The translations under genes and the position numbers were made by a program. Below the pieces are notes generated by a model. It was given only the letters and a program-made list of their open reading frames with translations, was not told the origin of the DNA and ran no database searches. Shown here piece after piece: positions 45,519 to 55,593 of a DNA stretch of 64,000 bases; position 1 is the stretch's first letter, and every line of letters starts with the position of its first letter. The DNA is from JAJRRS01 sp965230275. Its GTDB lineage: Bacteria > Planctomycetota > Phycisphaerae > Phycisphaerales > Phycisphaeraceae. The stretch spans positions 2,480,001 through 2,544,000 of the forward strand of contig CBDDKO010000002.1 in NCBI GenBank assembly GCA_965230275.1, written 5' to 3'.

Positions 45519-48500
45519 ATGCAAGACGTGACACGACAACTCGAGCAGGTCCGGGGCCGGGCAAAGCTGTGGCTGACGGTGTTGCAGCTGCTGCGTTTCG
45601 TCGCGACGGCGGTCCCGGTGATGTTCGTGCTTGCGCTGGTCGATTGGGCGCTGCGGCTGCCCGGCTGGCTTCGTTTTGTGCTGCTGATCCTGGTGCTGAC
45701 CGAGGCGATGTACTGGCTATCGACACGGCTCTACCGGGCGATGCGGTTTCACCCGGGGCTCAGCGAATTGGCGCTGCGTGCCGAGCGCCTCTACCCCCAG
45801 CTTACGCATGTCCTGACCAGCAGTGTGGAGTTTCAGTCGATCGGCGATGCCGGTGAAGCGTCGGCCGGTTCGACGCAGCAGGCCTTGATCGAGATGGTGC
45901 GCGGCCGTGCCCGTGAAGTGCTTGAGGGGGTCCGTCTGTCACGGCTGATCGACCTGACGGCGGTGTCCAGGTGGTCCGCCGCCGCGATGCTGGCGCTGGT
46001 GGCGCTAACGTCGGCGATCGTTTTCGCTCCGGGTTTTGCGCGCACCGCCGGCGCGCGTTGGCTGATGCCACTGGGCTCGGTCCAATGGCCCAGGTCGGTC
46101 ATGCTCGAAGACGCCACGCCGGTGCACGTCAGCCCGGTGGACGCGCCGGTTCGTCTGGTGACAGATATTCAGCGAGGTCACAAGCCGGGGATGCGTGTGC
46201 GTGTGAATTACCGCCTGTCAGGCCCCGCGGGATCACCCGAGCCCTGGCGTCAGGCGCTGATGACCGAACAAGCCACGGACGCGACCGAGCATGGCCAGGC
46301 GTCGTATGAACGGCTCATCGACCTGCCGGTGTCTGTTGTGCGCTCTGTGAATGATGCGCCGGGCGAGACGGGTTTGTTGGAGTACACGTTTGAGGCCGGT
46401 GACGGGCAGACGCAGGCCCAGCGTGTCGAACTCGTTGCCCGCCCCGCCGTGATGGAGTTGAACCTGACGCTTGACCCGCCGGTTTACGCCGCGGGACTGG
46501 TCGCCACACAGAACGTCGCGATGCATGAGCAGAGCGGGCAGACGGCCACAGCCTCGGCGCTCAGCGGCTCGCGCGTCCGCCTGGAAGCCATCCTTAACAA
46601 GCCGATTCCAGCGACGCCGTCGCTTCTATCGACTGCCCTGCCGGGGTTGGCGGACGTGTTCCAAGCACAAGGAATCACGCTCGAAGGTCAATCGGCATCG
46701 ACGGAAGAAACCGATCGAATCAGCGCGACGTTTACACTCACCGACACGCTGGACACGACCGTCCACCTCGTTGATCAACACAACCAGGAAAACCTTTCGC
46801 AGCGGCGCTACCGCATCGAAGTCATCGAAGACGGCCCGCCGTCCGTTTCCATCACCGAGCCGGTGGCGGACGAAGCCGTGCTCGCTACGGCTGACATCGC
46901 GCTGGCGACGTCGGCGCAGGACGATATCGGGCTGGAGCGCCTGATCCTGCACGCCGCCATCACGCGCCCGGACGGGCCGGATCAGGACCAGGTGCAGGCC
47001 CTGCCAACAATCGCAGAACAAAGCGGCCGGCAACGCACGCTTGAAACCTATAGCGACCTGGCGTTGTCTTCCTTACCGCTGCGTGCCGGGGACGCGGTTG
47101 TGTTCACCGCCGAGGCGCAGGACGTGTTCGCATTGAACGATCAACGGCACGACGCGGTGCGTTCATCACCCCGGACGCTGCGCATCATTGACGAGCCGAC
47201 GCTGATCGCACAGCTGCGCACGGAGCTAGCGGGCCTGCGTCAGCAGGTGGTCCGGCTAGAGCAGACCCAGCAGCGCATCCAGTCCGAGCAGCCCCCCGCC
47301 GTGACCCGGCCACAGCAGGAACAGATCACGCAACGGCTGGACGCCCAATCATCCCTGCTGAATCGGCTCGATCAGCGGATGCAGCGAAACCGCCTGGAAG
47401 ACAGGCCGATGCAGGAGATGATCGATCAGGCAAACCGGCTGGTCCGCCGGGCGCAGCAGCAATCCGGTAGAGCCGCGTCGCAACTACGACAGGCGGAGGA
47501 ATCGCCTGACGAGGCCGAAGCGCTTGAAGAAGCGGCGCACGAAGACCAGGCCCAGGTGCGCGAGACGCTCAGCGAACTGGCGGACCTGCTTGATCAGGGC
47601 CGGGACGTGTTGACACTCAAGCTCCAGTTGCAACAGCTCAAGACCCAGCAGTCTTCGCTACAGACCGACACGCGGGAACTGCTGCCCCGGACGATCGGGC
47701 GCGACCCGGAGCAACTTGATGAAGACGAGCGCGAGCAGCTCGATGAACTGCGCCGTCGTCAGGATGAGCTGGCGGAACAGGCGGGCAGCCTGACCCGGCA
47801 GATGCAGCTGACCGCCGATGCGCTGTCGCGCCAAGGCGAACGCGACCAGGACCGCGCCGCCGCCGAGGCGCTGGCCGAGGCCGCCGCGATCAGTCAGCGC
47901 CAGGGCCTCGATGAGGCGATGTCCCAGGCCTCTGAAAACCTTGAGCAGAACCAGCTCTCACAATCCGGCCAGCAGCAGGACGAGGCGATCAACACACTCG
48001 ACCGCATGCTTGAGGAGATGGGCTCGCAGGAGCGCCGGCGTCAGGCGATCCTTCGTCGGCGTTTGCAGGAACTCTCCGCCCTGGTGCGCAGGTTGATCCA
48101 GCGACAGACTATCCACGCGGACACATTGCAGAAGACAGACGCCCAGGCCGTCGCCGCGATGGAGCCGGGCCAGGTATCGATCCGACGTGCAACGATGGGC
48201 GCGCAGCAGCAGGCGGGCGCATCGTCGGAGACAGCGGCCGCGGAAACCCGGCTAGCAGACGCGGTGCGTGAGCAGGGATCGGCGGTCGGCGGGTTGCGGC
48301 AAGGCGACGGACCTGTCGCGCTCAAAGCCGAGCGGCAAGCGGTCGAGCACCTGAAGGCTGCGCTGGAAGAGCTAAATAAGATCACCGAAGACAACGCCGC
48401 GAGGGAAGCCCGGGAGAAACGCCAAGCCTTGCGTGAAGCGTATGAGCAGTATGCCGAGCGTCAGGAAGCGCTGCGCGAGTCGGTCAGCGAGATCGTGCAG

Positions 48501-49067
48501 GCCGGGCCGATCGACCGTCGCCGTCGCGCCGAGTTGGTGGGCTTAGCCGGCGAGCAAAGCGAGCTGCAGCAGGACATCGCCAAGACCGGCGAAGAGGTGA
48601 CCGACACGCTGGTGTTCCTGAGTATGCACGAGCAGATGGATTCGACATCCAGCAGGATTGTCAGCGCGCTGAGGCGCGGGTCGGGTGATGCGGTGGTGCT
48701 ATTGGATCAGGGATCGATCGCGTCGATCTTGCGTGTGATGGCTGAAGCGCTGAAGGAAGACCCAAGCGACAACCCGTTCGCCTCCGGCGGCGGCGGAGGG
48801 GGTGGCGGCGGCGGGGGCGGCTCTCCCCCACCGGCGATCCCGTCATTGGCTGAGCTGAAGCTGGTCCGCGGCCTGCAGGCGTCCATCTACGACACGACCC
48901 GCCAGATGGAATCCGCTACGCCCATCACGCCCGAAGAGCCGATGAAACAAAGGATGCTCGAACTCTCCACACGCCAGCGTGAACTGTCTAACCTCGGCAA
49001 ACGTCTTATTGAGAAGATGCAAGAGCAGCCGTCACCCGAGGTCGAAGTTGAGGGGGATCAGCCATGA
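45519..49067 (+). CDS. DUF4175-like large coiled-coil membrane protein
   Basis: About 1182 residues. Three TM helices occupy the first ~175 residues, then a beta-rich region with Ig-like features, then about 500 residues of Gln/Glu/Arg-rich coiled coil (QQQVVRLEQTQQRIQSEQ type). A poly-glycine stretch lies near residue 1090, and the C-terminus is charged. The architecture is that of the DUF4175-like proteins found in MoxR/VWA clusters. The frame also offers a GTG 3 nt upstream. Ends with an ATGA overlap with the next gene. Probably a periplasmic scaffold; inference. Confidence 0.8.
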   Translation: MQDVTRQLEQVRGRAKLWLTVLQLLRFVATAVPVMFVLALVDWALRLPGWLRFVLLILVLTEAMYWLSTRLYRAMRFHPGLSELALRAERLYPQLTHVLTSSVEFQSIGDAGEASAGSTQQALIEMVRGRAREVLEGVRLSRLIDLTAVSRWSAAAMLALVALTSAIVFAPGFARTAGARWLMPLGSVQWPRSVMLEDATPVHVSPVDAPVRLVTDIQRGHKPGMRVRVNYRLSGPAGSPEPWRQALMTEQATDATEHGQASYERLIDLPVSVVRSVNDAPGETGLLEYTFEAGDGQTQAQRVELVARPAVMELNLTLDPPVYAAGLVATQNVAMHEQSGQTATASALSGSRVRLEAILNKPIPATPSLLSTALPGLADVFQAQGITLEGQSASTEETDRISATFTLTDTLDTTVHLVDQHNQENLSQRRYRIEVIEDGPPSVSITEPVADEAVLATADIALATSAQDDIGLERLILHAAITRPDGPDQDQVQALPTIAEQSGRQRTLETYSDLALSSLPLRAGDAVVFTAEAQDVFALNDQRHDAVRSSPRTLRIIDEPTLIAQLRTELAGLRQQVVRLEQTQQRIQSEQPPAVTRPQQEQITQRLDAQSSLLNRLDQRMQRNRLEDRPMQEMIDQANRLVRRAQQQSGRAASQLRQAEESPDEAEALEEAAHEDQAQVRETLSELADLLDQGRDVLTLKLQLQQLKTQQSSLQTDTRELLPRTIGRDPEQLDEDEREQLDELRRRQDELAEQAGSLTRQMQLTADALSRQGERDQDRAAAEALAEAAAISQRQGLDEAMSQASENLEQNQLSQSGQQQDEAINTLDRMLEEMGSQERRRQAILRRRLQELSALVRRLIQRQTIHADTLQKTDAQAVAAMEPGQVSIRRATMGAQQQAGASSETAAAETRLADAVREQGSAVGGLRQGDGPVALKAERQAVEHLKAALEELNKITEDNAAREAREKRQALREAYEQYAERQEALRESVSEIVQAGPIDRRRRAELVGLAGEQSELQQDIAKTGEEVTDTLVFLSMHEQMDSTSSRIVSALRRGSGDAVVLLDQGSIASILRVMAEALKEDPSDNPFASGGGGGGGGGGGGSPPPAIPSLAELKLVRGLQASIYDTTRQMESATPITPEEPMKQRMLELSTRQRELSNLGKRLIEKMQEQPSPEVEVEGDQP

Positions 49068-49771
49068 GTCATCATCGATCTATCCCTCGATGTGCAGCGA
49101 TGGCTGCGACGCTGTGGCTCGTCATGTCACCGGCGGCGTTTGGCCAGGCGGATCAGCCTTCGCTAGATGAGCTATTAGATATCACCACCACCGACCAAGC
49201 CGACGAGCGCCCCGATCAGGCCACGACAGATGAACGCGATCCCGATGAGCGGATGCTCGAATCGGTGGACGAAGCCTTGTCGATGAGCGAAGCGGCCGAT
49301 GCGTTCGAGCAGGCGGTGGATGAAATGGACCGCGTCTCCCGTCGGCTTGGTCGATCGTTCGATGCGGGCATCGAGACGCAGCGGATGCAGGAATCGATCC
49401 TGCGCAAGCTGGACCAGGTGATCGAGTCGGCCAAGCAGCAGAACTCGTCGAGCGGCGGCGGTTCGGGCGGGGGCGACCCGCGCGAACAGGACCAGGGGGC
49501 CCAGCAGTTGGCGGAGCAGGCAGGCGAGGGCGAGGGGCGGGATGGCCAGCCCACCGACACGGGTCAACAGGCCAGTTCGGGTGATGCCGGCACCGCTACC
49601 CTGATCGATCCTGAGAACCAGGACGCAGCGATCGAACAATTACGCAAGGAATGGGGTGTACTTCCGGAGCGTGTACGCGAAGAATTAAGTGACGGCCTGC
49701 GTGAGCGGTTCAGCCCGCTGTACCGTCAGATGACCGAGGCGTATTACAAGGCCCTGGCGGAACAGGAGTAG
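49064..49771 (+). CDS. Hypothetical secreted Gln/Asp-rich protein
   Basis: A 235-residue protein beginning with a signal peptide (CAAMAATLWLVMSPAAFGQA), then an acidic, low-complexity part (DQADERPDQATTDERDPDER), a coiled-coil stretch around residues 80-130, and a glycine-rich linker (SSSGGGSGGGD). A compact end reads WGVLPERVREELSDGLRERFSPLYRQMTEAYYKALAEQ, a segment often seen at the end of small proteins in these clusters. The ATGA overlap with the upstream gene indicates coupling. Function unknown. Confidence 0.75.
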   Translation: MSHHRSIPRCAAMAATLWLVMSPAAFGQADQPSLDELLDITTTDQADERPDQATTDERDPDERMLESVDEALSMSEAADAFEQAVDEMDRVSRRLGRSFDAGIETQRMQESILRKLDQVIESAKQQNSSSGGGSGGGDPREQDQGAQQLAEQAGEGEGRDGQPTDTGQQASSGDAGTATLIDPENQDAAIEQLRKEWGVLPERVREELSDGLRERFSPLYRQMTEAYYKALAEQE

Positions 49772-49775
49772 CACC

Positions 49776-50816
49776 GTGAGGGGATACAGACATGTTTGCC
49801 GACTGGTCGTAACCGCGTGCTTGTGTTGCGCGCTGTCGGCGGCGCCGGTCTACGCCCAGCCGGTTGCGCCTGCTGAAGCCGACTTTGTCGAGATCACTCC
49901 CGAGACGCGCCAGGCGGTACAGCGCGGTCTGGCTTATCTTGCGCAGAGCCAGGCCGAGGACGGCAGCTTCGGTGGGACACGGTTCCCCAAGCACGTCGGG
50001 ATCACAGCGCTGGCTTGCCTGGCGTTCATGGCCGACGGCCACGTGCCCGGGCGCGGCGAGTACGGCGAGAACGTCGAGCGCGGGCTGAACTTCATCCTCG
50101 CCAACGCGACCGAGTCCGGCCTGATCGCCGCCGACACGTCCCACGGCCCGATGTACGGCCACGGGTTCGCCACGCTGTTCCTCGGCGAGGCCTACGGCAT
50201 GACCGGTGACGAGCGGCTGCGCGAGGCGCTGCAGAAAGCCGTGCGCCTTATCGTCACGACACAGAACCCCGAAGGCGGTTGGCGTTACCAGCCTCGGCCG
50301 TTCGATGCCGACATATCTGTAACGATCTGTCAGGTCATGGCCCTGCGCTCGGCGCGCAACGCCGGACTGAGCGTGCCGAAGGAAACGATCGATCGCGCGA
50401 TCGCGTATGTGCGCCAATGCCAGAACCCTGCCGATGGCGGGTTCAAGTACATGCTCAACTCCGGCGGCTCGGCGTTTCCGCGCTCGGCGGCCGGCGTGGC
50501 GGCGCTGTATTACGCCGGGGTCTATGAAGATGATGCCCTGGAGAAGGGCCTGACCTACATAGAGCGCGGGGTCGACAACATCACCTTCCGTACCGGGGGG
50601 CATTACTTCTACGGCCATTACTACGCCGCCCAAGCCATGTTCCTCGCCGGGGGCGAGCACTGGCGGCAGTGGTTCCCCAAGGTCCGCGAGCAATTACTCG
50701 CCCACCAGCAGCCCGACGGCTCCTGGAACAGCGGCCACGGCGAACCTTATGGGACGGCGATGAGTTTGTTGATCCTGCAGATTCCCAACCGGCTTTTGCC
50801 GATATTTCAGAAGTGA
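49776..50816 (+). CDS. Secreted prenyltransferase/squalene-cyclase-repeat protein
   Basis: A 346-residue exported protein with a signal peptide ending near VYAQ. Repeats of squalene-cyclase/prenyltransferase type occur (SQAEDGSFGG, NPEGGWRYQ, NPADGGFKYM, QPDGSWNS), indicating an alpha/alpha toroid. In planctomycetes such proteins are widespread and lack the catalytic DxDD of true cyclases; none is seen here, so binding rather than catalysis is likely. GTG 49,776 follows CAGGAGTAGCACC. The end overlaps the next gene as GTGA. Confidence 0.85.
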   Translation: MRGYRHVCRLVVTACLCCALSAAPVYAQPVAPAEADFVEITPETRQAVQRGLAYLAQSQAEDGSFGGTRFPKHVGITALACLAFMADGHVPGRGEYGENVERGLNFILANATESGLIAADTSHGPMYGHGFATLFLGEAYGMTGDERLREALQKAVRLIVTTQNPEGGWRYQPRPFDADISVTICQVMALRSARNAGLSVPKETIDRAIAYVRQCQNPADGGFKYMLNSGGSAFPRSAAGVAALYYAGVYEDDALEKGLTYIERGVDNITFRTGGHYFYGHYYAAQAMFLAGGEHWRQWFPKVREQLLAHQQPDGSWNSGHGEPYGTAMSLLILQIPNRLLPIFQK

Positions 50817-52078
50817 CCACCGTGTTGTGCCATATCCCGAGCTTTGTGCGTGCCCTGTCCCGCCGTTCGCCCCGAGCGTTCGCCGCCTGGGGGAGGGTGT
50901 CGGTCGTGGCTGCGGCGTGGCTGATCGTAGCACAAGCGCTCGGCGTCACGCAGGTTCAGCTGACCGGCCCGGACCTTATTGCGCGTGAGGTCCGTGTGAC
51001 CTCGCTGCAGGACCAGACCCTCAGCTACTTCGACGAGCAGCGCAATCTCCAGCAGGCACAGCTCGACCGCCTGGTTCGCCTCCGGGTCTCCGGTGAACAG
51101 GCGGCGCCGTCTGCCATCACCGGCCCGTGTATCTATCTTGCCGACGGCCAGCGCTTCCCGGGCGAGTGGATCGGGGCGACGTCCGACGGCGCTTCGCTGC
51201 GCTGGCGGCATGACCTGATCGGCGTGCTCACGATCGCTTTGGATGACGTGCAAACGATCACCTGGCAGGGAGACGGCGGGTCGGCTGCAAAGTCGGCGGG
51301 CCGTGAGACGGACACGATCGTTTTAAGTAACGGCGACACGATGACCGGCTTCGTCTCGGCGCTATCTGATCAGGGCGTGATGCTGATCCCGGATAACGCC
51401 GCCGACCCGGTGACCATCCCCTTCGACCGGATCACCGCGCTGACGCTAGCCAACCCGAGCCGGGACGATACCGGGGCGCAGCACCGCGTGACGCTGACCG
51501 ACGGCACGTGCGTGTTGGCTGAGGACGTATCGATCGCCAACGATCAGGTGGGCTGGCTATCCGTCCCGCCGGGCGGCTCGCCGATGCAGGTGCGGTTACC
51601 GATCACGGACCTGAGACGGATCGACTTCGGCACGGGCGGGTTACGGCTTGTGGATATCAGTTCGTTACCGATTCAGACCGACCCGGGCCGGGGCGTGTTT
51701 GGCATGCCGGTCCCTGTGCGTATCGAAGACGGCATGATCCGGGCGCACGCACCGACGGAGATCCGTATCGAGCTGCCGGAAGGCGCGGTGCGTTTCGCCG
51801 CCAGCGCCGAATTGGACACCGACGATCTGCCCGCAAACAGCCAGAACTGGGCCGACTTCCATGTGGTGGTCATCTCAGGCGACGCCGAGGCCGGGCGCGG
51901 GCATGTCACGGCAGACAGGCCGGTTACCGAGATCAATGTCCCGGTTTCCGGGCCCAGCCTGGTGATCCGTTTGGAGCCGGGCGTCAACGGGCCTATTCTA
52001 GATCGGCTGCTGCTCAAGCGTGCGGTGGTTCTGCTGAGGAAACCGCCGACCGGGCAGACCAGCGCCCTTGGCCGTTAA
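50813..52078 (+). CDS. Membrane-anchored protein with NPCBM-like C-terminal domain
   Basis: About 421 residues if started at the GTG at 50,813, which overlaps the previous TGA. A TM/signal segment (SVVAAAWLIVAQALGV) is near residue 30-45. The middle has repeated GD(T/W)-type beta strands, and the end (IELPEGAVRFAASAELDTDD and LVIRLEPGVNG...ILDRLLLKRAVVLL) resembles an NPCBM carbohydrate-binding module. An earlier frame start at 50,669 would lie inside the cyclase-repeat gene and is less likely. It is the last gene of the coupled cluster. Confidence 0.7.
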   Translation: MTTVLCHIPSFVRALSRRSPRAFAAWGRVSVVAAAWLIVAQALGVTQVQLTGPDLIAREVRVTSLQDQTLSYFDEQRNLQQAQLDRLVRLRVSGEQAAPSAITGPCIYLADGQRFPGEWIGATSDGASLRWRHDLIGVLTIALDDVQTITWQGDGGSAAKSAGRETDTIVLSNGDTMTGFVSALSDQGVMLIPDNAADPVTIPFDRITALTLANPSRDDTGAQHRVTLTDGTCVLAEDVSIANDQVGWLSVPPGGSPMQVRLPITDLRRIDFGTGGLRLVDISSLPIQTDPGRGVFGMPVPVRIEDGMIRAHAPTEIRIELPEGAVRFAASAELDTDDLPANSQNWADFHVVVISGDAEAGRGHVTADRPVTEINVPVSGPSLVIRLEPGVNGPILDRLLLKRAVVLLRKPPTGQTSALGR

Positions 52079-52121
52079 TCGATTACGCTCGGGCGGCCTG
52101 ATACATCACACCGGACCTACC

Positions 52122-54377
52122 ATGAGTTCATCCACCGCCGATCCAAGTTCCGTGAACGTGCCTACCCCCGGCCACGCCAAGGTCGATGACCACGGCAACG
52201 TGCTTTTCCTAAACCGGGAGCTGTCCTGGTTGGAATTTAACCGCCGGGTCCTGCACGAGGCGCTGGACGATCGCACCCCCCTGCTGGAGCGCGTCGCCTT
52301 CCTGGCGATCTTCAACTCCAACCTCGATGAGTACTACCAGAAGCGTGTCGGCGGCCTGAAACGGCAGCTCGCCGCCAAGGTCAGTCACCGTAGCCCGGAC
52401 GGGCTGACCGCCGCGGAGCAGCTGGCCGCGATACGCCAGGCCGTGCTCCCCATGCTCCAGCTGCAGGCCGACTGCTTCGAGCAGGTCCTTAAGCCCGAAC
52501 TCGCCGAGCACAACATCCAGCTGTTGAAGTGGGAGCAACTCGATCGCAAGCAACGCGCCCTGGCGACCGACTACTTCAAGCGCAACCTCTTCCCCGTGCT
52601 CACGCCGTTGGCGGTGGACCCCGGGCACCCGTTCCCGTTTATCAGCAACCTGAGTACGTCTCTGGGCGTTTTGCTGGCACACTCCGACGGTCGGCCGAGC
52701 AAGCGCGAGAAAGAATCGATGCGCACCGACGTCGATCCGGAGACCGGCGAGACCAACCGTTACCACTTCGCGCGTGTCAAGGTCCCCGAGGTCTTGCCCG
52801 GGTGGGTCCCATTGGGTGCCCCCGATGCGGCCGGCCAGTCGGGTGAACACCTGTTCGTCAGCCTCGAGCAGATCATCCGGCACAACCTCGACGACCTGTT
52901 CCAGGGGTTGAAGATCATCGAGGCCCAGCCGTTCCGTGTGACGCGCAACGCCGACGTCGAGCGAGACGAGGAAGACGCCGAGGACCTGCTGGAACTGATC
53001 GAGCAGGAGCTGCGCGACCGGCGTTTTGCCCAGGCGGTGCGGCTGGAAGTCTCGGACAACCCGCAGCGTCCGATGAACCGGCTGCTGTCCGAGGAGCTGG
53101 ACCTGCGCGAGCCGGACGTCTACCAGATGCCCGGCGAACTGGATTACAACGACCTGTGGACGATCCACGGGACAAGCAAACCGGAGTTGAAGTACAGCCC
53201 CTGGAAGCCGATGATCCCGCCGCGCCTGGCGGATACCGAGGCCGACATCTTCAGCATTATCCGTGCAGGCGACGTGCTGGTGCATCACCCCTACGAGTCG
53301 TTCAGCTCCAGCGTCGAACGGTTCATCCACGCCGCGGCGACCGACCCGAAGGTCATCGCGATCAAGCTCACGCTCTACCGCACCAGCGACGACTCGCCGT
53401 TCATCCCCGACATCATCCGCGCCGCCGAGAGCGGTAAGCAGGTCGTCTGCCTGGTCGAGCTCAAGGCCCGGTTCGACGAGGAGCGCAACGTCCAGCTCGC
53501 CCAGCGCCTGGAGAAAGCGGGTGTCCACGTGGTCTACGGCGTGGTCGGCCTGAAGACGCACACCAAGACCAGCCTCGTCGTCCGTCATGAGTCCGACGGC
53601 ATGCGCTGCTACGCACACATCGGCACGGGCAACTACCACGCCAAGACCGCGTCGCTCTACACGGATTTAGGCCTGTTCACCTCCGACCCCACGATCACCG
53701 CCGACATGATCGAGCTGTTCCACTACCTGACCGGGATGAGTCAGCACCGCGACTTCAAGAAGCTGCTCATCGCGCCGATCAATATGCGGTCGCGCTTCGT
53801 CGAGATGATCGATCGCGAGATCAAGCACTGCAAGGCCTGGCGCAAACGCGGTGCGGACCCGGAAGACCCCGACCGCCCCGCCATCACCGCCAAGATGAAC
53901 AGCCTTGAGGACCGGGGTATCTGCCGGAAGCTCTACGAGGCGAGCCAGGCCGGTGTGCGCATCAAGCTGGTGGTCCGAGGCTTCTGCACGCTGCGTCCGG
54001 GCGTTCCGGGGTTAAGCGAGAACATCACCGTCGTCAGCGTCATCGGCCGGTTCCTCGAGCACTCGCGCATCTTCTCCTTCCACAACGCGGGCAAACACGA
54101 GTACTACATCGGCAGCGCCGACTGGATGTACCGCAACCTGGACAACCGTGTTGAATGCATCACCCCGATCACCGACCCGGTGCTGCAGGCCAGGCTCAAG
54201 CAGACACTGGACATCGTCCTGAACGATCAGCGCCAGGCATGGGACATGCAGCCCGACGGCATCTACGTGCAGCGCCAGCCCGACCCCGACGCCCCTGATT
54301 CGGCGATCGGCACGCACCAGCGCATGATGGACCTGACGCGCGAAGCGGCCGCGACCACGGCGCTGGACAACGGCTGA
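52122..54377 (+). CDS. ppk1: Polyphosphate kinase 1
   Basis: A 751-residue enzyme that polymerises the gamma-phosphate of ATP into polyphosphate. N-terminal NRELSWLEFNRRVL and FNSNLDEYYQKRVGG are family hallmarks; KLTLYRTSDDSPF, ELKARFDEERN and the catalytic histidine region GLKTHTKTSLVV follow, and HIGTGNYHAKTASLYTD is present. MSSSTADP at 52,122 is chosen; the frame open from 52,068 overlaps the previous gene. The length is slightly above E. coli Ppk because of the N-terminal tail. Confidence 0.97.
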   Translation: MSSSTADPSSVNVPTPGHAKVDDHGNVLFLNRELSWLEFNRRVLHEALDDRTPLLERVAFLAIFNSNLDEYYQKRVGGLKRQLAAKVSHRSPDGLTAAEQLAAIRQAVLPMLQLQADCFEQVLKPELAEHNIQLLKWEQLDRKQRALATDYFKRNLFPVLTPLAVDPGHPFPFISNLSTSLGVLLAHSDGRPSKREKESMRTDVDPETGETNRYHFARVKVPEVLPGWVPLGAPDAAGQSGEHLFVSLEQIIRHNLDDLFQGLKIIEAQPFRVTRNADVERDEEDAEDLLELIEQELRDRRFAQAVRLEVSDNPQRPMNRLLSEELDLREPDVYQMPGELDYNDLWTIHGTSKPELKYSPWKPMIPPRLADTEADIFSIIRAGDVLVHHPYESFSSSVERFIHAAATDPKVIAIKLTLYRTSDDSPFIPDIIRAAESGKQVVCLVELKARFDEERNVQLAQRLEKAGVHVVYGVVGLKTHTKTSLVVRHESDGMRCYAHIGTGNYHAKTASLYTDLGLFTSDPTITADMIELFHYLTGMSQHRDFKKLLIAPINMRSRFVEMIDREIKHCKAWRKRGADPEDPDRPAITAKMNSLEDRGICRKLYEASQAGVRIKLVVRGFCTLRPGVPGLSENITVVSVIGRFLEHSRIFSFHNAGKHEYYIGSADWMYRNLDNRVECITPITDPVLQARLKQTLDIVLNDQRQAWDMQPDGIYVQRQPDPDAPDSAIGTHQRMMDLTREAAATTALDNG

Positions 54378-54635
54378 TCGATCACGCCTCCTAAGTCTTT
54401 ACCCAGACAACCCGATACGGTGATGTCTCGGTTTAAACACGGATAAAAGACGTGCTAAGGCTTTATTGCATTTCCATAAGCTCGGGCCGATAACACTTGC
54501 TTTGAGGCAAGATTTGAATTATTTTGCGGTCTGTCGTCAGTGAGCAGATCGTTCCTATTGGGTGGGATCGTGGGATTCACTTCTTCTTTCTGTTCTGCTT
54601 GAACATCATCTTGAGGGAAAGGCAAGGGTAAACGT

Positions 54636-55529
54636 ATGACTAAGCTGCTTCTGTTGGGTACCGCTGCTTCCGCGCTGTTTGTCGGTCAGGCGACGGCGCT
54701 GACGATGAACCCGACCTCCGACGGCCGATCGATCTCCGCCGAAGCTCAGGCCGGCTTCGACTCCGACTCCGACAGCGACAATCCGGGCCCCGGGTTCCCG
54801 AGCTTCAACAGCGACGTCTCCGCGTTCGCGTCGGAGCGGATCGAACTCGAGCCCCCTACCGACTTGAAGATCGTTGATATCTTCCCCTTCGGCGCTTCGG
54901 CATCCGCCGGTGCCGGTCAGAACTCGCTGGTAGGCCCCCTCTCGATCAGCGGCAGTGGCTACGCCAATGCAAGCGGCAGCCACGGTGATCAGTTCGCGGG
55001 TGCCTTAGCACTTGAGGGAGAGATCGGCTTTGATGATGGGCACTTCAGCGCGGGTGCCAACAGCCTGCTTGAAATATTTTTCTATATCGATGAATCGGCG
55101 TGGTTCGAGCTGAACGGTTTCCTGAGCGCCGGGAACGAACTGGCGATCGGAGCCCCGGGCAACGACGTCGAGAACGGCGCCGACATCATCCTGGTCAACA
55201 CGGATACAAACACCTCGGCTTACAAAGCCAGCATTTCCGACGACAGCCTGATCGTGGACGAGTCCGGCGTCATCGGCCCGGGCAATTACAAGTTCAGCGT
55301 CGAAGCCTACGCAGGTGTCTATGGCGGGTTCTTCGACACCGTGCTGGCTTCAGAGCCCGGCGATTACGATGTGTACCCGCGCTACGGTTACGCCACCGGC
55401 GCCAGCTTCGAGAAGGTCAGCCTGCAGCTCTCGGCACGTGATCAACCGATCCCCGAGCCGGTGACCACCACGCTCACGGCGATGGGGCTGATGGCCCTGA
55501 CGCTGCGGACCTCACGCCGCCGCGCTTAA
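54636..55529 (+). CDS. PEP-CTERM secreted protein
   Basis: A 297-residue exported protein: signal peptide (MTKLLLLGTAASALFVGQAT), an acidic Ser/Asp run (FDSDSDSDNPG), a beta-rich body without recognisable catalytic motifs, and an IPEPVTTTLTAMGLMALTL tail with basic end, a PEP-CTERM signal. It is likely a cell-surface or matrix protein sorted by exosortase. A good terminator follows 36 bp downstream. The 258 bp before it hold no gene and one short hairpin (54,496-54,511). Confidence 0.8.
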   Translation: MTKLLLLGTAASALFVGQATALTMNPTSDGRSISAEAQAGFDSDSDSDNPGPGFPSFNSDVSAFASERIELEPPTDLKIVDIFPFGASASAGAGQNSLVGPLSISGSGYANASGSHGDQFAGALALEGEIGFDDGHFSAGANSLLEIFFYIDESAWFELNGFLSAGNELAIGAPGNDVENGADIILVNTDTNTSAYKASISDDSLIVDESGVIGPGNYKFSVEAYAGVYGGFFDTVLASEPGDYDVYPRYGYATGASFEKVSLQLSARDQPIPEPVTTTLTAMGLMALTLRTSRRRA

Positions 55530-55564
55530 ACAAAGCCCAACCCGGCTTCCCGATGTTCCCCCCG

Positions 55565-55593
55565 ACCCACGGTCACTTGGCCGTGGGTTTTTT
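55565..55593 (+). terminator. Rho-independent terminator after the PEP-CTERM gene
   Basis: ACCCACGG pairs with CCGTGGGT and is followed directly by TTTTTT. It also covers the end of the convergent AMMECR1 gene, so it may serve both strands. Confidence 0.85.
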
